Part shown: in pieces, positions 30,341-39,891 of the stretch | How positions within the stretch are numbered: position 1 is the stretch's first letter | Layout of the letters: each line of letters starts with the position of its first letter | DNA from: Acidobacteriota bacterium | GTDB lineage: Bacteria; Acidobacteriota; Blastocatellia; RBC074 | NCBI GenBank assembly: GCA_018268995.1 | Contig: JAFDVL010000049.1 | Coordinates: 1-54,946 of the forward strand | Direction: 5' to 3' | DNA: 54,946 nt | Made by a program: the position numbers and the translations under genes | Notes under the pieces: generated by a model | What the model saw: the letters and a program-made list of their open reading frames with translations, nothing else | Database searches by the model: none | What the model was told of the DNA's origin: nothing

Positions 30341-31921
30341 TTATTCGCTCATCACTAATGACAATGGACGTTTGACTCGTGACGATTCGGTCAATGGCAG
30401 GCTGATTTGAAATTCTGCTCCTTGCCCTGCCTCGCTTTTTAGGGTGATCTGGCCGCCGTGTTCCTGAATGATTTTATGCACGACTGTTAGCCCTAATCCA
30501 CTTCCACGTCCATTCAGCTTGGTTGTAAAAAGCGGATCGAAAATGCGCTCACGTACCTCTGCGCTGATGCCGATGCCTGTATCCCGACAAGTGATAATTG
30601 CAACGTCATTCAAAACAGAGGTTGAAAAAAACAATTCGCCTCCATCCGGCATCGCATCCAGACTGTTGTTGATGAGATTGATAAAGACCTGTTGCAATTG
30701 TTCATTGTCCCCCATCACCTCAGGATTCGCCTCGTCCAATTCCGTCACCAGCGTCACATTACGAGCGGCCAACGTTGGGGCAGTGATTTCAAAAATTCTT
30801 TGCAGGAAGACATTCAGATCGGTTGGAATGAGCGTTAGTCGCGGACGGCGCGTAGCATCCAGCATTCCCCGCACTATTTTTTCAATGCGCGCAATTTGAG
30901 ACGCGATCAGATTTAATCGTTCGTGCGTTTTTTCATCCTGCGAACGAACCATCAGCAATTGCACGTGCCCGGAAATTAAATTCAGCGGCGTCCCAACTTC
31001 GTGAGCAAATTGGGCGGCAAGTTGTCCTGCGGCTGCCAATCGCTCAAACTTGGTTAGTTCGCGTTGGATTTCAAAGAGTGTGGCGCTGGCATCTTCCAAT
31101 TGCGAGTTCCGTTCGGCTAGTTCAGAGGTGGCCTCAAATACACGTTCTTCTAATTGTTTTTGATACTTTGCATTTTCCGAGGTCATTGCCCGCAACCGTG
31201 AAATCATTTGATTGAACCCCGTGGCCAGTTGCCCGAATTCATCATTGGCACGCACCGGAGCTACAACTTCCAAATCGCCTTTCTCTGCCTTGGCCATCGT
31301 TTTGACCAGGTCATCAAGCGGGCGATAAATGACCTGACTGAAGAGAATGTATAAGACGGAAATGATTGAGACGATGGCCACGGCGAGCAGGGCGATAGTC
31401 AGGATGATCAGTCGTTGCGACAGGCCTGACAGTGGTTCTCGTTTTAAGGTCAGACTCACGACTCCGGCCATTTTGCCGTCATCTGCCAACATTGGCGCAT
31501 AGGCATCAATATAATCCTGATTGCGACTCTTTATATTTCCTTCACGAAAGATCGCAGTCGCATCTTTTTGCGCCAGCTTTGACAGCACTTGTTGTGGAAT
31601 ATCCGCAGGCGCTGCGGTTGGATACTGGACAATCTCGTTCAGGCTTTTATCGTAGACGCGAATGACCTGTAGTTGTGCGGTAGCATTCAACGTCCGAAAG
31701 TCGCGGATATTTTTGATGATTTCTCTTTTTTCTAAATCAGGCGAAAGCTCAGGCAGGGAATTGGCCAGTCGTAACACCAGAATCCGCCCATTTTCACGTT
31801 GCTCCTGCGCCTCAATTTCGGTGGCGCGCGTGATGAAGAAATACACCACCGCTAACAGCACGGAGATCAGGATCAGGGATACGAGGATCGTGGTGCGTGT
31901 GTAAAGTTTGAGTGGCTTCAT
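30341..31921 (-). CDS. Sensor histidine kinase, partner of the NtrC-type regulator
   Basis: 526 residues. Membrane segments at about 10-30 and 170-195 flank a periplasmic sensor domain. A HAMP domain (about 196-248) and coiled coil lead to the H-box AAQFAHEVGTPLNLISGHVQ with His307, then the ATPase domain (QVFINLINNSLDAMPDGG, CRDTGIGIS, GSGLGLTVVHKIIQEHGG). It is a complete kinase of the NtrB/AtoS kind. It lies 47 nt upstream of the regulator gene. Signal unknown. Confidence 0.95.
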   Translation of the reverse strand: MKPLKLYTRTTILVSLILISVLLAVVYFFITRATEIEAQEQRENGRILVLRLANSLPELSPDLEKREIIKNIRDFRTLNATAQLQVIRVYDKSLNEIVQYPTAAPADIPQQVLSKLAQKDATAIFREGNIKSRNQDYIDAYAPMLADDGKMAGVVSLTLKREPLSGLSQRLIILTIALLAVAIVSIISVLYILFSQVIYRPLDDLVKTMAKAEKGDLEVVAPVRANDEFGQLATGFNQMISRLRAMTSENAKYQKQLEERVFEATSELAERNSQLEDASATLFEIQRELTKFERLAAAGQLAAQFAHEVGTPLNLISGHVQLLMVRSQDEKTHERLNLIASQIARIEKIVRGMLDATRRPRLTLIPTDLNVFLQRIFEITAPTLAARNVTLVTELDEANPEVMGDNEQLQQVFINLINNSLDAMPDGGELFFSTSVLNDVAIITCRDTGIGISAEVRERIFDPLFTTKLNGRGSGLGLTVVHKIIQEHGGQITLKSEAGQGAEFQISLPLTESSRVKRPLSLVMSE

Positions 31922-32050
31922 AAACGTTCGAGAGCCGTTGTATTTTACCTGAGAACACGAGCGTGCTGAAATAGTTCTGCGCCCCTTTGCGCATCGAATG
32001 AGTGTGCTATACTCCCTGTTCGTTCAGGCGTTGCGATTTGGTAGAGACCG

Positions 32051-33658
32051 ATGAATGCAAAACGAAAACGCACCTGGCTAATTCAGCTCCTCCGCTTACC
32101 TTCCTCTGCGGAACAGAAACTCTCTAACTACTATCATCGAATTCCCCCGCGCGTTCGCTTTTGGAGCCTCTTTTCTGCGCTGGTTCTGACTACTGCATAT
32201 CTCATCTCATACGAGAAAATTACGGCGTTCGATGCGCCGCAACGTTTTATTGGAATGTCTGCGGCGTTATTGGTGATTTATTTCGCACTGTATAAGGCAT
32301 CTTCACGGAGCCGTTCGTTACGCCTGCCGTCCGAAACTACGTTTTGGGTAACGGGCACTTCGATTCTGCTGCAAACGTTGCTGGTTCGGGCTGGAACCTT
32401 TCTTGCCACGATGCTGGATGGTAGTCCCGGCATGGAGAAGTACGCTGGATACTTCGGCTTTCAATTAGCTATCCCTTTTGCGACAGCTGCACTTGGCCTG
32501 TCGTTGCTGGTGGGCAGCCAAATCGCACTGGTTGCAGCGTTAATTGGCGCATTATTTGTCGCGCTGATTTCTGATGGAAGCATGGCAATTGCCATGTATT
32601 CATTGGTTGGTTCGATAGCTGCCATCTCAAGCATTGAACGCTATCGGATGCGAAATGCCATCACGACAGCCATTCCGGTGATGGGCGCGGCCAATGGCGT
32701 GATGAGCTTTGTTGTCGCATTGCTTGCCGGTCAGCAAATAACCTGGCGGCATACGATTAATAGCTTCTTCATCGGATTCATCAGTAGCATTCAATGCGCA
32801 GGCATCGCCAGCCTGATTACCCCGATGTATGAATCTGCCTATGGCATTCTGACGGACATGAAATTGCTGGAATTGTCCAATGCCGACAATCCATTGTTGC
32901 GTGATCTGGCCATCAAGACACCGGGGACGAATCATCATTCTTTTATCGTCGCAACGCTGGCCGAAGCGGCTGCCAAGGCTATTGGAGCTAATTCGCTGCT
33001 GACCCGCACCGCCTGTTTGTATCACGATGTCGGAAAGATGGCTGCGCCGAAGATGTATATCGAAAATCAGAATGGAATGGAAAACCCGCACAATAAAGTC
33101 AGCGCGCAGGATAGCGTACGAATTGTGACCGGGCATGTGCGACGCGGAATCAAAATGGCGCAGGAAGCTGGTCTGCCACAAGAGATCATTGATTTTATTC
33201 CGCAACATCACGGCACGCGGATTCTGGCGTTCTTTTACCACAAAGCCAAGGCACAGGCCGAAGCACGCGGAGAGAAAGTGAATCCCGATGATTTCCGATA
33301 CCCAGGGCCGAAACCGCAAACCAAAGAAGCAGTGATTGTGATGTTGGCAGATGGTGCCGAGGCTGCGGCGCGTTCATTGGACGATCACAATCCTGAAAAT
33401 ATTCGCCTTATCATCAAGCGCATCATAGATCACATCGTTGCCGATGGTCAGTTTGATGAAAGCGATGTGACCTTGCAGGAATTGAATACGATCCGCGAGA
33501 CCCTGATCGCAACTCTAATCAGCATTCATCATCAACGTGTGAGCTATCCGGGCTTCAATCCTGACAAGAATCGCGGCAACAACGATGAACCCACCAAACC
33601 GGTTGAGCCTCCGGTTCCCCCGACATTGTCTCCAAAAGTTGCTGGGGTCTCTGAATAA
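32051..33658 (+). CDS. HD-domain membrane phosphodiesterase, short PgpH-like form
   Basis: 535 residues. Six to seven membrane segments (about 35-260) are followed by a cytoplasmic HD domain with His295/His296, the motif YHDVGKM (His325-Asp326) and later QHHGT and DGAEAA. This HD type, as in Listeria PgpH, hydrolyses c-di-AMP. PgpH proteins are near 700 residues and have a large extracytoplasmic domain between the first membrane segment and the rest; here that domain is missing, so this is a shortened version. The gene meets lptD tail to tail with two bases between the stop codons. Confidence 0.87.
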   Translation: MNAKRKRTWLIQLLRLPSSAEQKLSNYYHRIPPRVRFWSLFSALVLTTAYLISYEKITAFDAPQRFIGMSAALLVIYFALYKASSRSRSLRLPSETTFWVTGTSILLQTLLVRAGTFLATMLDGSPGMEKYAGYFGFQLAIPFATAALGLSLLVGSQIALVAALIGALFVALISDGSMAIAMYSLVGSIAAISSIERYRMRNAITTAIPVMGAANGVMSFVVALLAGQQITWRHTINSFFIGFISSIQCAGIASLITPMYESAYGILTDMKLLELSNADNPLLRDLAIKTPGTNHHSFIVATLAEAAAKAIGANSLLTRTACLYHDVGKMAAPKMYIENQNGMENPHNKVSAQDSVRIVTGHVRRGIKMAQEAGLPQEIIDFIPQHHGTRILAFFYHKAKAQAEARGEKVNPDDFRYPGPKPQTKEAVIVMLADGAEAAARSLDDHNPENIRLIIKRIIDHIVADGQFDESDVTLQELNTIRETLIATLISIHHQRVSYPGFNPDKNRGNNDEPTKPVEPPVPPTLSPKVAGVSE

Positions 33659-33660
33659 CC

Positions 33661-36105
33661 TTATCGCCGCCGTCGCTGCTGGCCAGTGTTGTCTGTCCCA
33701 ATTGTTCCTATCCCCTTCAAAGTGAAAGAAAACAGGAAGCGGTTTTCGTTTCGTAAACCTGCTTTGAACGTGTAATTCTGGAATTGAAAGCTGCAACAAT
33801 CCCACGCCCATCCGCCCGTTGTGACAAGGTTGATATAGCGCGGATCGCGGGCTGTCCCATCAAAGAATCGGTTGCGGAAGTCATACGCAATCGTGACCCC
33901 CAGATATGGGCCATTTTGAGAATTGCCTGCGAAGACAGAAGTGTCCATCTGATTGCCGGGTAAGGTGGTGGCATCGAATTTTACCCCTGGCCCAAGAACA
34001 CGACGTGTGTAGTACCAGGATTGGCTGAGCGAGAAAAGCCGTCGAATCGTCCCGGCAGAAACTGCCACATTCCGCAATTGATTCTGCTGCGTATCCATAT
34101 CCATCCGCACATCCGCAAAGGTCGTATTGCTGGGACGAACACGAGCATTGACATTCAACGGAGAAAAATCACGCTGATAGCCAAGGAAGGCAAATCCCGA
34201 CAAAGTGGTTGCCGACACGAATTGATTTCGTTGCCCATCTTTCACTGTACCTCCAAAGCCCGGATCGAAGAAATGTTTTTGCGCGACGGTCAATGACATC
34301 CATTCATAGGCCTGGGTTGATTTCCCGTCTGGCGTAGCCCGCTTGATAAAAAAACGATTCGTAATGCCGTACTCGATTTCATTGGTTTCGGCGATCAAAT
34401 CGCGTTCATCAAAGTGGATAATCTGATCTAAATCATCCGCCCCGATGATGCGCCGATAGGCTGCATACGGTTCAATGACATGCTTGAATTTGGGCGAACC
34501 GTCTTTGTTGCGATAGATCCGCGCAAAGGATGGTGCGCGAACGTCTAAATTCAAATCGGCATAGTTGCGGTATAAATTTTGTCCCGTGACTTCGCGAGTG
34601 ACCGGATTCAGGCTATCGCTGTAAAACGTAGATCGAAACCCAAGGCTTGGCGTGAAGGTAAAGCCACCAACGGGTTTGAGCGGTAAGGTGATGTTTGGGA
34701 AGAAATCGAACCGTTGTGAAATGTTCGGCGAACGAAATGTCGAGTTGTTGCCGCGCGCGACCGTGCGTTTCATCCCTTCAATCGCTGATTCAAAGGAGAT
34801 GTAAATCGGAAACGAATCAGACAAGCGTTCGCTGCGTTTATTTAATTCAAAGCTCGGCAAGGTTCGAGTTTTGATGGTGTCATCGCGCAGGAAAATGCTT
34901 TGCTCATACAATGAAGCATTGAAGCTGAACGCGCCCGAATTTTTGTTAACGTAAAGCTGTGATCGCTCTTCGGGGGAAATGGCCTGTTGCAGGTTTTCGG
35001 CAAACACCTGTCGAAATGCGAAATTCGAAGTGATGTTGACATCTGCGACTGCAACGAAACCATTTTTGAAATATTGCACGGCATCAGCGTAAAAACTGCT
35101 GCCACCCTGATCGGGCAATTTGTTGCCGAACGCATCGGTCTTTGGGCCTAACAGGCGATCCTTCACCAGAAATGCCCCAAAGGCGATGCGGGAGTTTTCG
35201 TCGGGGCGGGCGCGAAAGTCGAAACCCATCCCGATGCCACGTTTGGTGAACACATCCGTGCGAATCAGAATGTCTGCGCTTCGTCCGAGTGTTTGATAAT
35301 ACGCGACGTGTAAGGTTCGACCCTTGATGTTGGAGGAACCAGAGGTCGGCAACAGAAACCCGGATGATCTCTCTTTTTTGCTGATTGAGAGCGATATGTA
35401 CGGTAAGTATAAGACCGGAATATTTTTGATCCGAAAGATCGGGTTGTACATTACGGCGCGGTCATCCAGTTTGATGCGTGCGCGCTTGGCGGTGAAACTC
35501 CATTTCGGAACGGGTTCCTGACAGGCGGTCAGATTTGCATTTTCCAGCGTATAGCTTTCTTCTCCGGTCTTGTCCGTTCGTGTTGCGTCCACAACGATGG
35601 TCGTGCCATCGGGGGTGCGGTCTGTGAAGGCGGTAGACTTGAATAACGTTCCGCGTTTCGTTTCCAGATTGAACTCAATGCGCTCGGCTGCGACTGATTG
35701 ACCTTGTTGCTCGAAGAAAACATTTCCCTCAACGATCACATCGTTCGTCGGCTTATTAAGCGTTGCCCGGTCACCAAGTAGGGTGATGTCCGCATACGAA
35801 AGATGCACATCACCTGAGTAAATGATGACATCGCCTTTGCCGATGATTTCTTCTTTGGCCGCTGAAACACTGAGGAATTCATCTGGCTTGGCAGGCGTAC
35901 GGGCCGTGATGTTGAGTTGAATACCGGGAAGATTTCGCCGCAGGGCTTTCCGCTCAGCCTCTGCATCACCAATCGGGTCTTGTACTTTGCGTTCGATCCG
36001 ATCCGGCTGTTGCCCATAAATCGCCAGTGGGAGGAGAAGGGCAAGAAGGGCTACACGGCAGTAACAAGTTAAAGTAAGACGATGCGAATCAAGATAATGG
36101 ATCAT
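33661..36105 (-). CDS. lptD: LptD-like outer-membrane LPS assembly protein
   Basis: 814 residues. After a signal peptide (about 1-32) comes an OstA-like domain (about 70-200, GDVIIYSGDVHLSYADITLL and following), then ANLTACQEPVPKWSFTAKRA, which opens the LptD barrel region, with barrel strands to the C-terminus (ending KGIGTIGTDNTGQQRRRR). LptD with LptE inserts lipopolysaccharide into the outer leaflet. Size and order match the family. It shows the cell has an outer membrane. The stop codon is 2 nt from that of the convergent HD gene. Confidence 0.93.
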   Translation of the reverse strand: MIHYLDSHRLTLTCYCRVALLALLLPLAIYGQQPDRIERKVQDPIGDAEAERKALRRNLPGIQLNITARTPAKPDEFLSVSAAKEEIIGKGDVIIYSGDVHLSYADITLLGDRATLNKPTNDVIVEGNVFFEQQGQSVAAERIEFNLETKRGTLFKSTAFTDRTPDGTTIVVDATRTDKTGEESYTLENANLTACQEPVPKWSFTAKRARIKLDDRAVMYNPIFRIKNIPVLYLPYISLSISKKERSSGFLLPTSGSSNIKGRTLHVAYYQTLGRSADILIRTDVFTKRGIGMGFDFRARPDENSRIAFGAFLVKDRLLGPKTDAFGNKLPDQGGSSFYADAVQYFKNGFVAVADVNITSNFAFRQVFAENLQQAISPEERSQLYVNKNSGAFSFNASLYEQSIFLRDDTIKTRTLPSFELNKRSERLSDSFPIYISFESAIEGMKRTVARGNNSTFRSPNISQRFDFFPNITLPLKPVGGFTFTPSLGFRSTFYSDSLNPVTREVTGQNLYRNYADLNLDVRAPSFARIYRNKDGSPKFKHVIEPYAAYRRIIGADDLDQIIHFDERDLIAETNEIEYGITNRFFIKRATPDGKSTQAYEWMSLTVAQKHFFDPGFGGTVKDGQRNQFVSATTLSGFAFLGYQRDFSPLNVNARVRPSNTTFADVRMDMDTQQNQLRNVAVSAGTIRRLFSLSQSWYYTRRVLGPGVKFDATTLPGNQMDTSVFAGNSQNGPYLGVTIAYDFRNRFFDGTARDPRYINLVTTGGWAWDCCSFQFQNYTFKAGLRNENRFLFSFTLKGIGTIGTDNTGQQRRRR

Positions 36106-36233
36106 TTACAGCTAGTCTCAGGATAAATAAGCAAGCGATTTCATGGACGCTGTTAGTCTTAAATTTAAAGCCGGAATACTAGCATGGCTGCCAATCTGGA
36201 TGAAAGTTGCGGTAGGCACAGGGCTCTGACTAA

Positions 36234-36302
36234 TGCAGAAGCCCGCACGCAGTAAAGCACTAGGGCGCGTTGTGACGCCCTTACTGCGTGCGGGCTTCTG
36301 CA
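36234..36302. repeat. 22-bp perfect inverted repeat
   Basis: TGCAGAAGCCCGCACGCAGT and two more bases (36234-36255) pair perfectly with 36281-36302; GGGCG (36263-36267) and CGCCC (36276-36280) can extend the stem inside. It lies between the lptD start and the folK stop, both - strand genes. No T-run follows, so a simple terminator is unlikely. Confidence 0.93.
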
Positions 36303-36355
36303 CTCTGCCTTTCTGCCTACTTTGAATCAGACCTAGCGAGACATGACCCTGATTC

Positions 36356-36922
36356 TCATATTATCAATGTGGTTTCCGCGATTCCATGCTGTCCCGCAAT
36401 CGCCAAAAGCTCAGCAATGGTTTGCGTGTGACCGGGGATGATTAACGCGGGTGCAAGGTCGGCGAATGGGGCCAGCACGAAGTTTCGCTCGGCAATGCGT
36501 GGATGCGGTACTTCCAACCCTGGTTCATCAATTTGTTCAGTTCCAAATAGCAATAAGTCCAAATCAATCGTGCGCGGCCCCCAATGTTCAATTCGTTCGC
36601 GTCCATGTAAGCGCTCCGTTGCCAGCATAAACTTCAACAATTCACGCGCGTTCAATGTCGTTGTCACTTCGATCACCGCATTGAGAAAAGCGCCTTGCCC
36701 GGAAGGGCCTCCGACGGGATCGGTTTCATAAATCTTGCTTTTGGCGACGGGATTGATTTGCGGGTGAGCTGACAGGTTGGCAATGGCCGACTGCAAGTGA
36801 TTCAGGCGATCACCGAGATTGGAGCCAAGTGCGATGTAGGCAGTGATTTCAGACACAGTTTGGGGCGTTAGCAAATGAAACGAATTAATCTTTTCGTTCT
36901 CGGAAGATTTCAGCGAAAACAT
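36356..36922 (-). CDS. folK: HPPK, folate biosynthesis
   Basis: About 188 residues if it starts at 36922. Transfers pyrophosphate from ATP to 6-hydroxymethyl-dihydropterin. The family motifs AYIALGSNLGDRLNHL, YETDPVGGPSGQGAFLNAVI and WGPRTIDLDLLLFG are all present, then VPHPRIAERNFVLAPFADLA. It is the last gene of folP-folB-folK. The start is uncertain: ATG 36922 (MFSLKSSENE) overlaps the end of folB by 38 nt, and a GTG at 36856 just before AYIALGSN is also possible; neither has a strong ribosome site. The open frame can be extended to 37027. Confidence 0.93.
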   Translation of the reverse strand: MFSLKSSENEKINSFHLLTPQTVSEITAYIALGSNLGDRLNHLQSAIANLSAHPQINPVAKSKIYETDPVGGPSGQGAFLNAVIEVTTTLNARELLKFMLATERLHGRERIEHWGPRTIDLDLLLFGTEQIDEPGLEVPHPRIAERNFVLAPFADLAPALIIPGHTQTIAELLAIAGQHGIAETTLII

Positions 36923-37244
36923 CACGAAAGACGCCCTGAATGGGCGCGTGTGGTTTATGAACGCGCACCAGGATTCGTTGCACCTTTGGTTGAGAGGCAA
37001 AGACTTGTTCCGCAATTCGATTGGCAAGCGCTTCGATCAGATAAAAACGGCTGACCGTGACTTCGTGTTTGACGGTTTCATAAACTGCGCCGTAATCCAC
37101 GGTTTCCTTTAAGCAATCTGCAATGCCTTCCAGCGATAAATACATTTCCAGATCAATGACAAAGCGGGCACCGAGCTTAGTTTCTTCGTCGTGTACGCCG
37201 TGTCGTCCGTAAAATTCCAGCCCGGATAAAACTACTTTGTCCAT
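36885..37244 (-). CDS. folB: Dihydroneopterin aldolase
   Basis: 119 residues. FolB converts 7,8-dihydroneopterin to 6-hydroxymethyl-dihydropterin. It begins MDKVVLSGLEFYGRHGVHDE, with the family's FYGRHGVHDEE and later LIEALANRIAE and RILVRVHKPHAPIQG. ATG 37244 is 13 nt after the folP stop. The upstream in-frame extension is not supported. Middle gene of folP-folB-folK. Confidence 0.93.
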   Translation of the reverse strand: MDKVVLSGLEFYGRHGVHDEETKLGARFVIDLEMYLSLEGIADCLKETVDYGAVYETVKHEVTVSRFYLIEALANRIAEQVFASQPKVQRILVRVHKPHAPIQGVFRDVFAEIFRERKD

Positions 37245-37257
37245 ACTTTGAATTGAA

Positions 37258-38115
37258 TCAACTGCGATCATCTTTCGACAGTTGTTGCCAAATCTTGATT
37301 GCCTGTGCGTGTCCGGTGACATCGTGAACACGCAAGATGTCAGCACCTTGCGACAAGGCGTAAAGATGGGCCGCAATGCTGGCGGCATCCAATTGATCGG
37401 CCTGTGTGATGCCTGTCAACCGACCCAGCGTACTCTTTCTGGAAGCGCCAAGCAACACGGGATAGCCTGGCGCTTTGATTTCTGAAAGCCGACGAATCAG
37501 CTCCAGATTTTGTTCGATACTTTTGCCAAATCCGAAGCCTGGATCAACGATCACAGTGGGTACACCGTCATCCAACGCTTGTCGGGCCAGACGTGCTAAT
37601 TCATCTCGAACTTCAATGACGACATCTGTAAATTTAGCTGCCGCCTGCGACCACTGCATTGTTTCAGGCGTGGTGGGCAGGTGCATCAACACAGCAGGAA
37701 CGCCAAATTCAGCGCAGACCGCGCGCATGCTCGGATCACGCAATCCGGTTACGTCATTTACCAAATCTGCCCCTGCTTCTAAGGCCGCCCTCGCCACGAT
37801 TGCTTTCCGGGTATCAATGGAAAGCAGCGGAATCGCTTCGCCTTTGCTGCGTCGCTTGTGGAGGGTTTCGATGATCGGTACGACGCGTTCGATTTCCACC
37901 TCTGCCGGAACGGTTTGTGCGCCGGGGCGAGTAGACTCGCCCCCAATATCAATGAACATCGCACCAGCGGCAATCATCGCATTGGCTTGTTGGGTTGCGT
38001 GCGCCAGCGAGGTAAATTGACCACCATCTGAAAACGAATCCGGCGTGACATTGAGGATTCCCATTATCACGCCGGAGGGTAAATTGATTGTGCGGGTACG
38101 CCAACGAAGTTCCAT
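37258..38115 (-). CDS. folP: Dihydropteroate synthase
   Basis: 285 residues. Joins 6-hydroxymethyl-dihydropterin pyrophosphate with p-aminobenzoate; the target of sulfonamides. It has MGILNVTPDSFSDGG, the FIDIGGESTRPGA loop, LSIDTRKAIVARAALEAGAD, DPGFGFGKSIEQNLELIRRL and LLGASRKSTLGRL, all hallmarks of the family. First gene of the folate operon. Confidence 0.96.
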   Translation of the reverse strand: MELRWRTRTINLPSGVIMGILNVTPDSFSDGGQFTSLAHATQQANAMIAAGAMFIDIGGESTRPGAQTVPAEVEIERVVPIIETLHKRRSKGEAIPLLSIDTRKAIVARAALEAGADLVNDVTGLRDPSMRAVCAEFGVPAVLMHLPTTPETMQWSQAAAKFTDVVIEVRDELARLARQALDDGVPTVIVDPGFGFGKSIEQNLELIRRLSEIKAPGYPVLLGASRKSTLGRLTGITQADQLDAASIAAHLYALSQGADILRVHDVTGHAQAIKIWQQLSKDDRS

Positions 38116-38139
38116 GCAAAGAAAAAAGCTGAATCGTTA

Positions 38140-38246
38140 TCAACGCAAAGGAACAAAGGGGCAAAGGAGCAAAAGTGCTAGAGAGCCATGCACTCATACA
38201 GCCTTTTACCTCGTTGAGCCTTTGCCCCTTTGTTCCTTTGCGTTGA
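38140..38246. repeat. 28-bp perfect inverted repeat with CAAAGG units
   Basis: Bases 38140-38167 pair perfectly with 38219-38246 around a 51-nt loop. The left arm is made of short CAAAGG-containing units (CGCAAAGG, AACAAAGG, GGCAAAGG). It sits between the folP start and the acyl-CoA ligase stop. It is the longest perfect stem I found in the window. Confidence 0.95.
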
Positions 38247-38259
38247 AATCATTTTGGCT

Positions 38260-39891
38260 TTACGTCGGCAATTGATAATTCTCGAATTGCACGCGCAATA
38301 CCTTTTTATCGAATTTGCCCACGCTGGTTTTGGGGATTGCGTCCACAAAAACTACGTCATCGGGGAGCCACCATTTGGCGACCTTGTCAGACAAGAATCT
38401 GAGCACATCCTCTTTCGTGATTTCAGCATCCGCTTTTTTGACGACGCAGGCGAGCGGGCGTTCCTGCCAACGGACGTGCGTGACGCCAATCACCGCTGCT
38501 TCGGCGACACCGGGCATTGCCATCAGGATGTTTTCCATGTCTACCGATGAAATCCATTCGCCACCGCTTTTGATCACATCTTTGGCACGATCTGCAATCG
38601 CGAGATAGCCTTCGCGGTCAATCGTCGCAATATCGCCCGTGTCGAACCAGCCATCGGGGAAGCGTTCTGGGGCATCGGCCTTGTAATATTCACTGACGAT
38701 CCACGGGCCACGCACCAGCAATTTGCCCATTGCCAGACCGTCGTGTTCGACTTCGTTGCCATTGTCATCCACCACCCGCGCTTCCAATCCTGGCGCGATG
38801 ATGCCGCAGCGTTGTTTGATGTCGAGTTGTTTCTCGCGGGGCCAGTCTTTCATCTTCGGTTTGAGCCGTGCGACTGAGCCGAGCGGGGAAGTTTCGGTCA
38901 TTCCCCAGGCTTGGACAAACTCAACGCCAAGTTTGCTCTCAAACCAGTCTATCAACGCGCGTGGGGGAGCCGAACCACCGCAAGTCATCGAACGAAGATG
39001 AGACAAATCATATTTGCCAGGATTGGCTTCCAATTCTGCTTTCACACCCAGCCAAATCGTAGGAACGCCTGCTGTGATCGTGACTTTTTCATCCTGCAAC
39101 AACTGGCAAATCGAAGCGCCGTCCATCGTTGCTCCCGGAAAGACCTGCTTAAATCCAAGCATGCAACCGGAATAAGGCAGTCCCCACGCATTCGCATGAA
39201 ACATTGGCACAACCGCCATCACTGTATCTGCTGTCGTGACGCCCATTCCATCCGCCATGCATTGCGAAATCGTATGCAGATAGTTTGAGCGATGCGTATA
39301 CATCGCGCCTTTGGGATTGCCTGTCGTGCCGCTGGTGTAGCACAGTCCCATCGGCGAGTTCTCGTCAATTTCCGGCCACACAAAATGGGAACTCTTGCCT
39401 TGAATCAATTTGTCGTAATCATGGGCGGGAGCAAGCTTGGTCGTGAAATTGCCGGAATTTGTGAACACAATAAAATGCTTCACATTGCGAATTTGATCTG
39501 CAATGCGTTCCAGCAACGGCAGCAAATCTTCATCCACGCAAATAACGCTATCATCGGCGTGATTGATAATATAGGCCAGATGTTCAGCGGACAGCCGTAA
39601 ATTCAGGGTATGTAGTACTGCGCCCATACAGGGCACGGCATAATAAACTTCGAGATGGCGATAGCTATTCCACGCCAATGTTGCTACCCGGTCGCCTTGT
39701 CGTACGCCGAGTTCTTTCAGTGCATTTGCCAGTTGCTTGCCGCGCTTGCCTAAATCAGCATAGGTGTAGCGGTGAATTTCGCCCCGCATTTTTGAGACAA
39801 TTTCGACGTCCGGGGCAAACATTGGCCCTCGATCCATCAGTGTTTTCATCAGCAACGGCGTTTTCATCATGGTCATAGAGGTATCTCCCAA
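38260..39891 (-). CDS. Long-chain fatty-acid-CoA ligase (FadD/AlkK-type)
   Basis: 543 residues. ATP-dependent activation of a carboxylic acid to its CoA thioester. The P-loop YTSGTTGNPKGAMYTHRSN, motif WGMTETSPLGS, the DGWFDTGDIATIDREGYLAI hinge and the terminal lysine region IPKTSVGKFDKKVLR are all present. It resembles medium/long-chain acyl-CoA synthetases such as AlkK and FadD36-type proteins; chain length is not determined. Start at 39891 (ATG); an ATG 15 nt inward is possible. The 321-nt region upstream separates it from the divergent secreted protein at 40213. Confidence 0.93.
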   Translation of the reverse strand: MGDTSMTMMKTPLLMKTLMDRGPMFAPDVEIVSKMRGEIHRYTYADLGKRGKQLANALKELGVRQGDRVATLAWNSYRHLEVYYAVPCMGAVLHTLNLRLSAEHLAYIINHADDSVICVDEDLLPLLERIADQIRNVKHFIVFTNSGNFTTKLAPAHDYDKLIQGKSSHFVWPEIDENSPMGLCYTSGTTGNPKGAMYTHRSNYLHTISQCMADGMGVTTADTVMAVVPMFHANAWGLPYSGCMLGFKQVFPGATMDGASICQLLQDEKVTITAGVPTIWLGVKAELEANPGKYDLSHLRSMTCGGSAPPRALIDWFESKLGVEFVQAWGMTETSPLGSVARLKPKMKDWPREKQLDIKQRCGIIAPGLEARVVDDNGNEVEHDGLAMGKLLVRGPWIVSEYYKADAPERFPDGWFDTGDIATIDREGYLAIADRAKDVIKSGGEWISSVDMENILMAMPGVAEAAVIGVTHVRWQERPLACVVKKADAEITKEDVLRFLSDKVAKWWLPDDVVFVDAIPKTSVGKFDKKVLRVQFENYQLPT

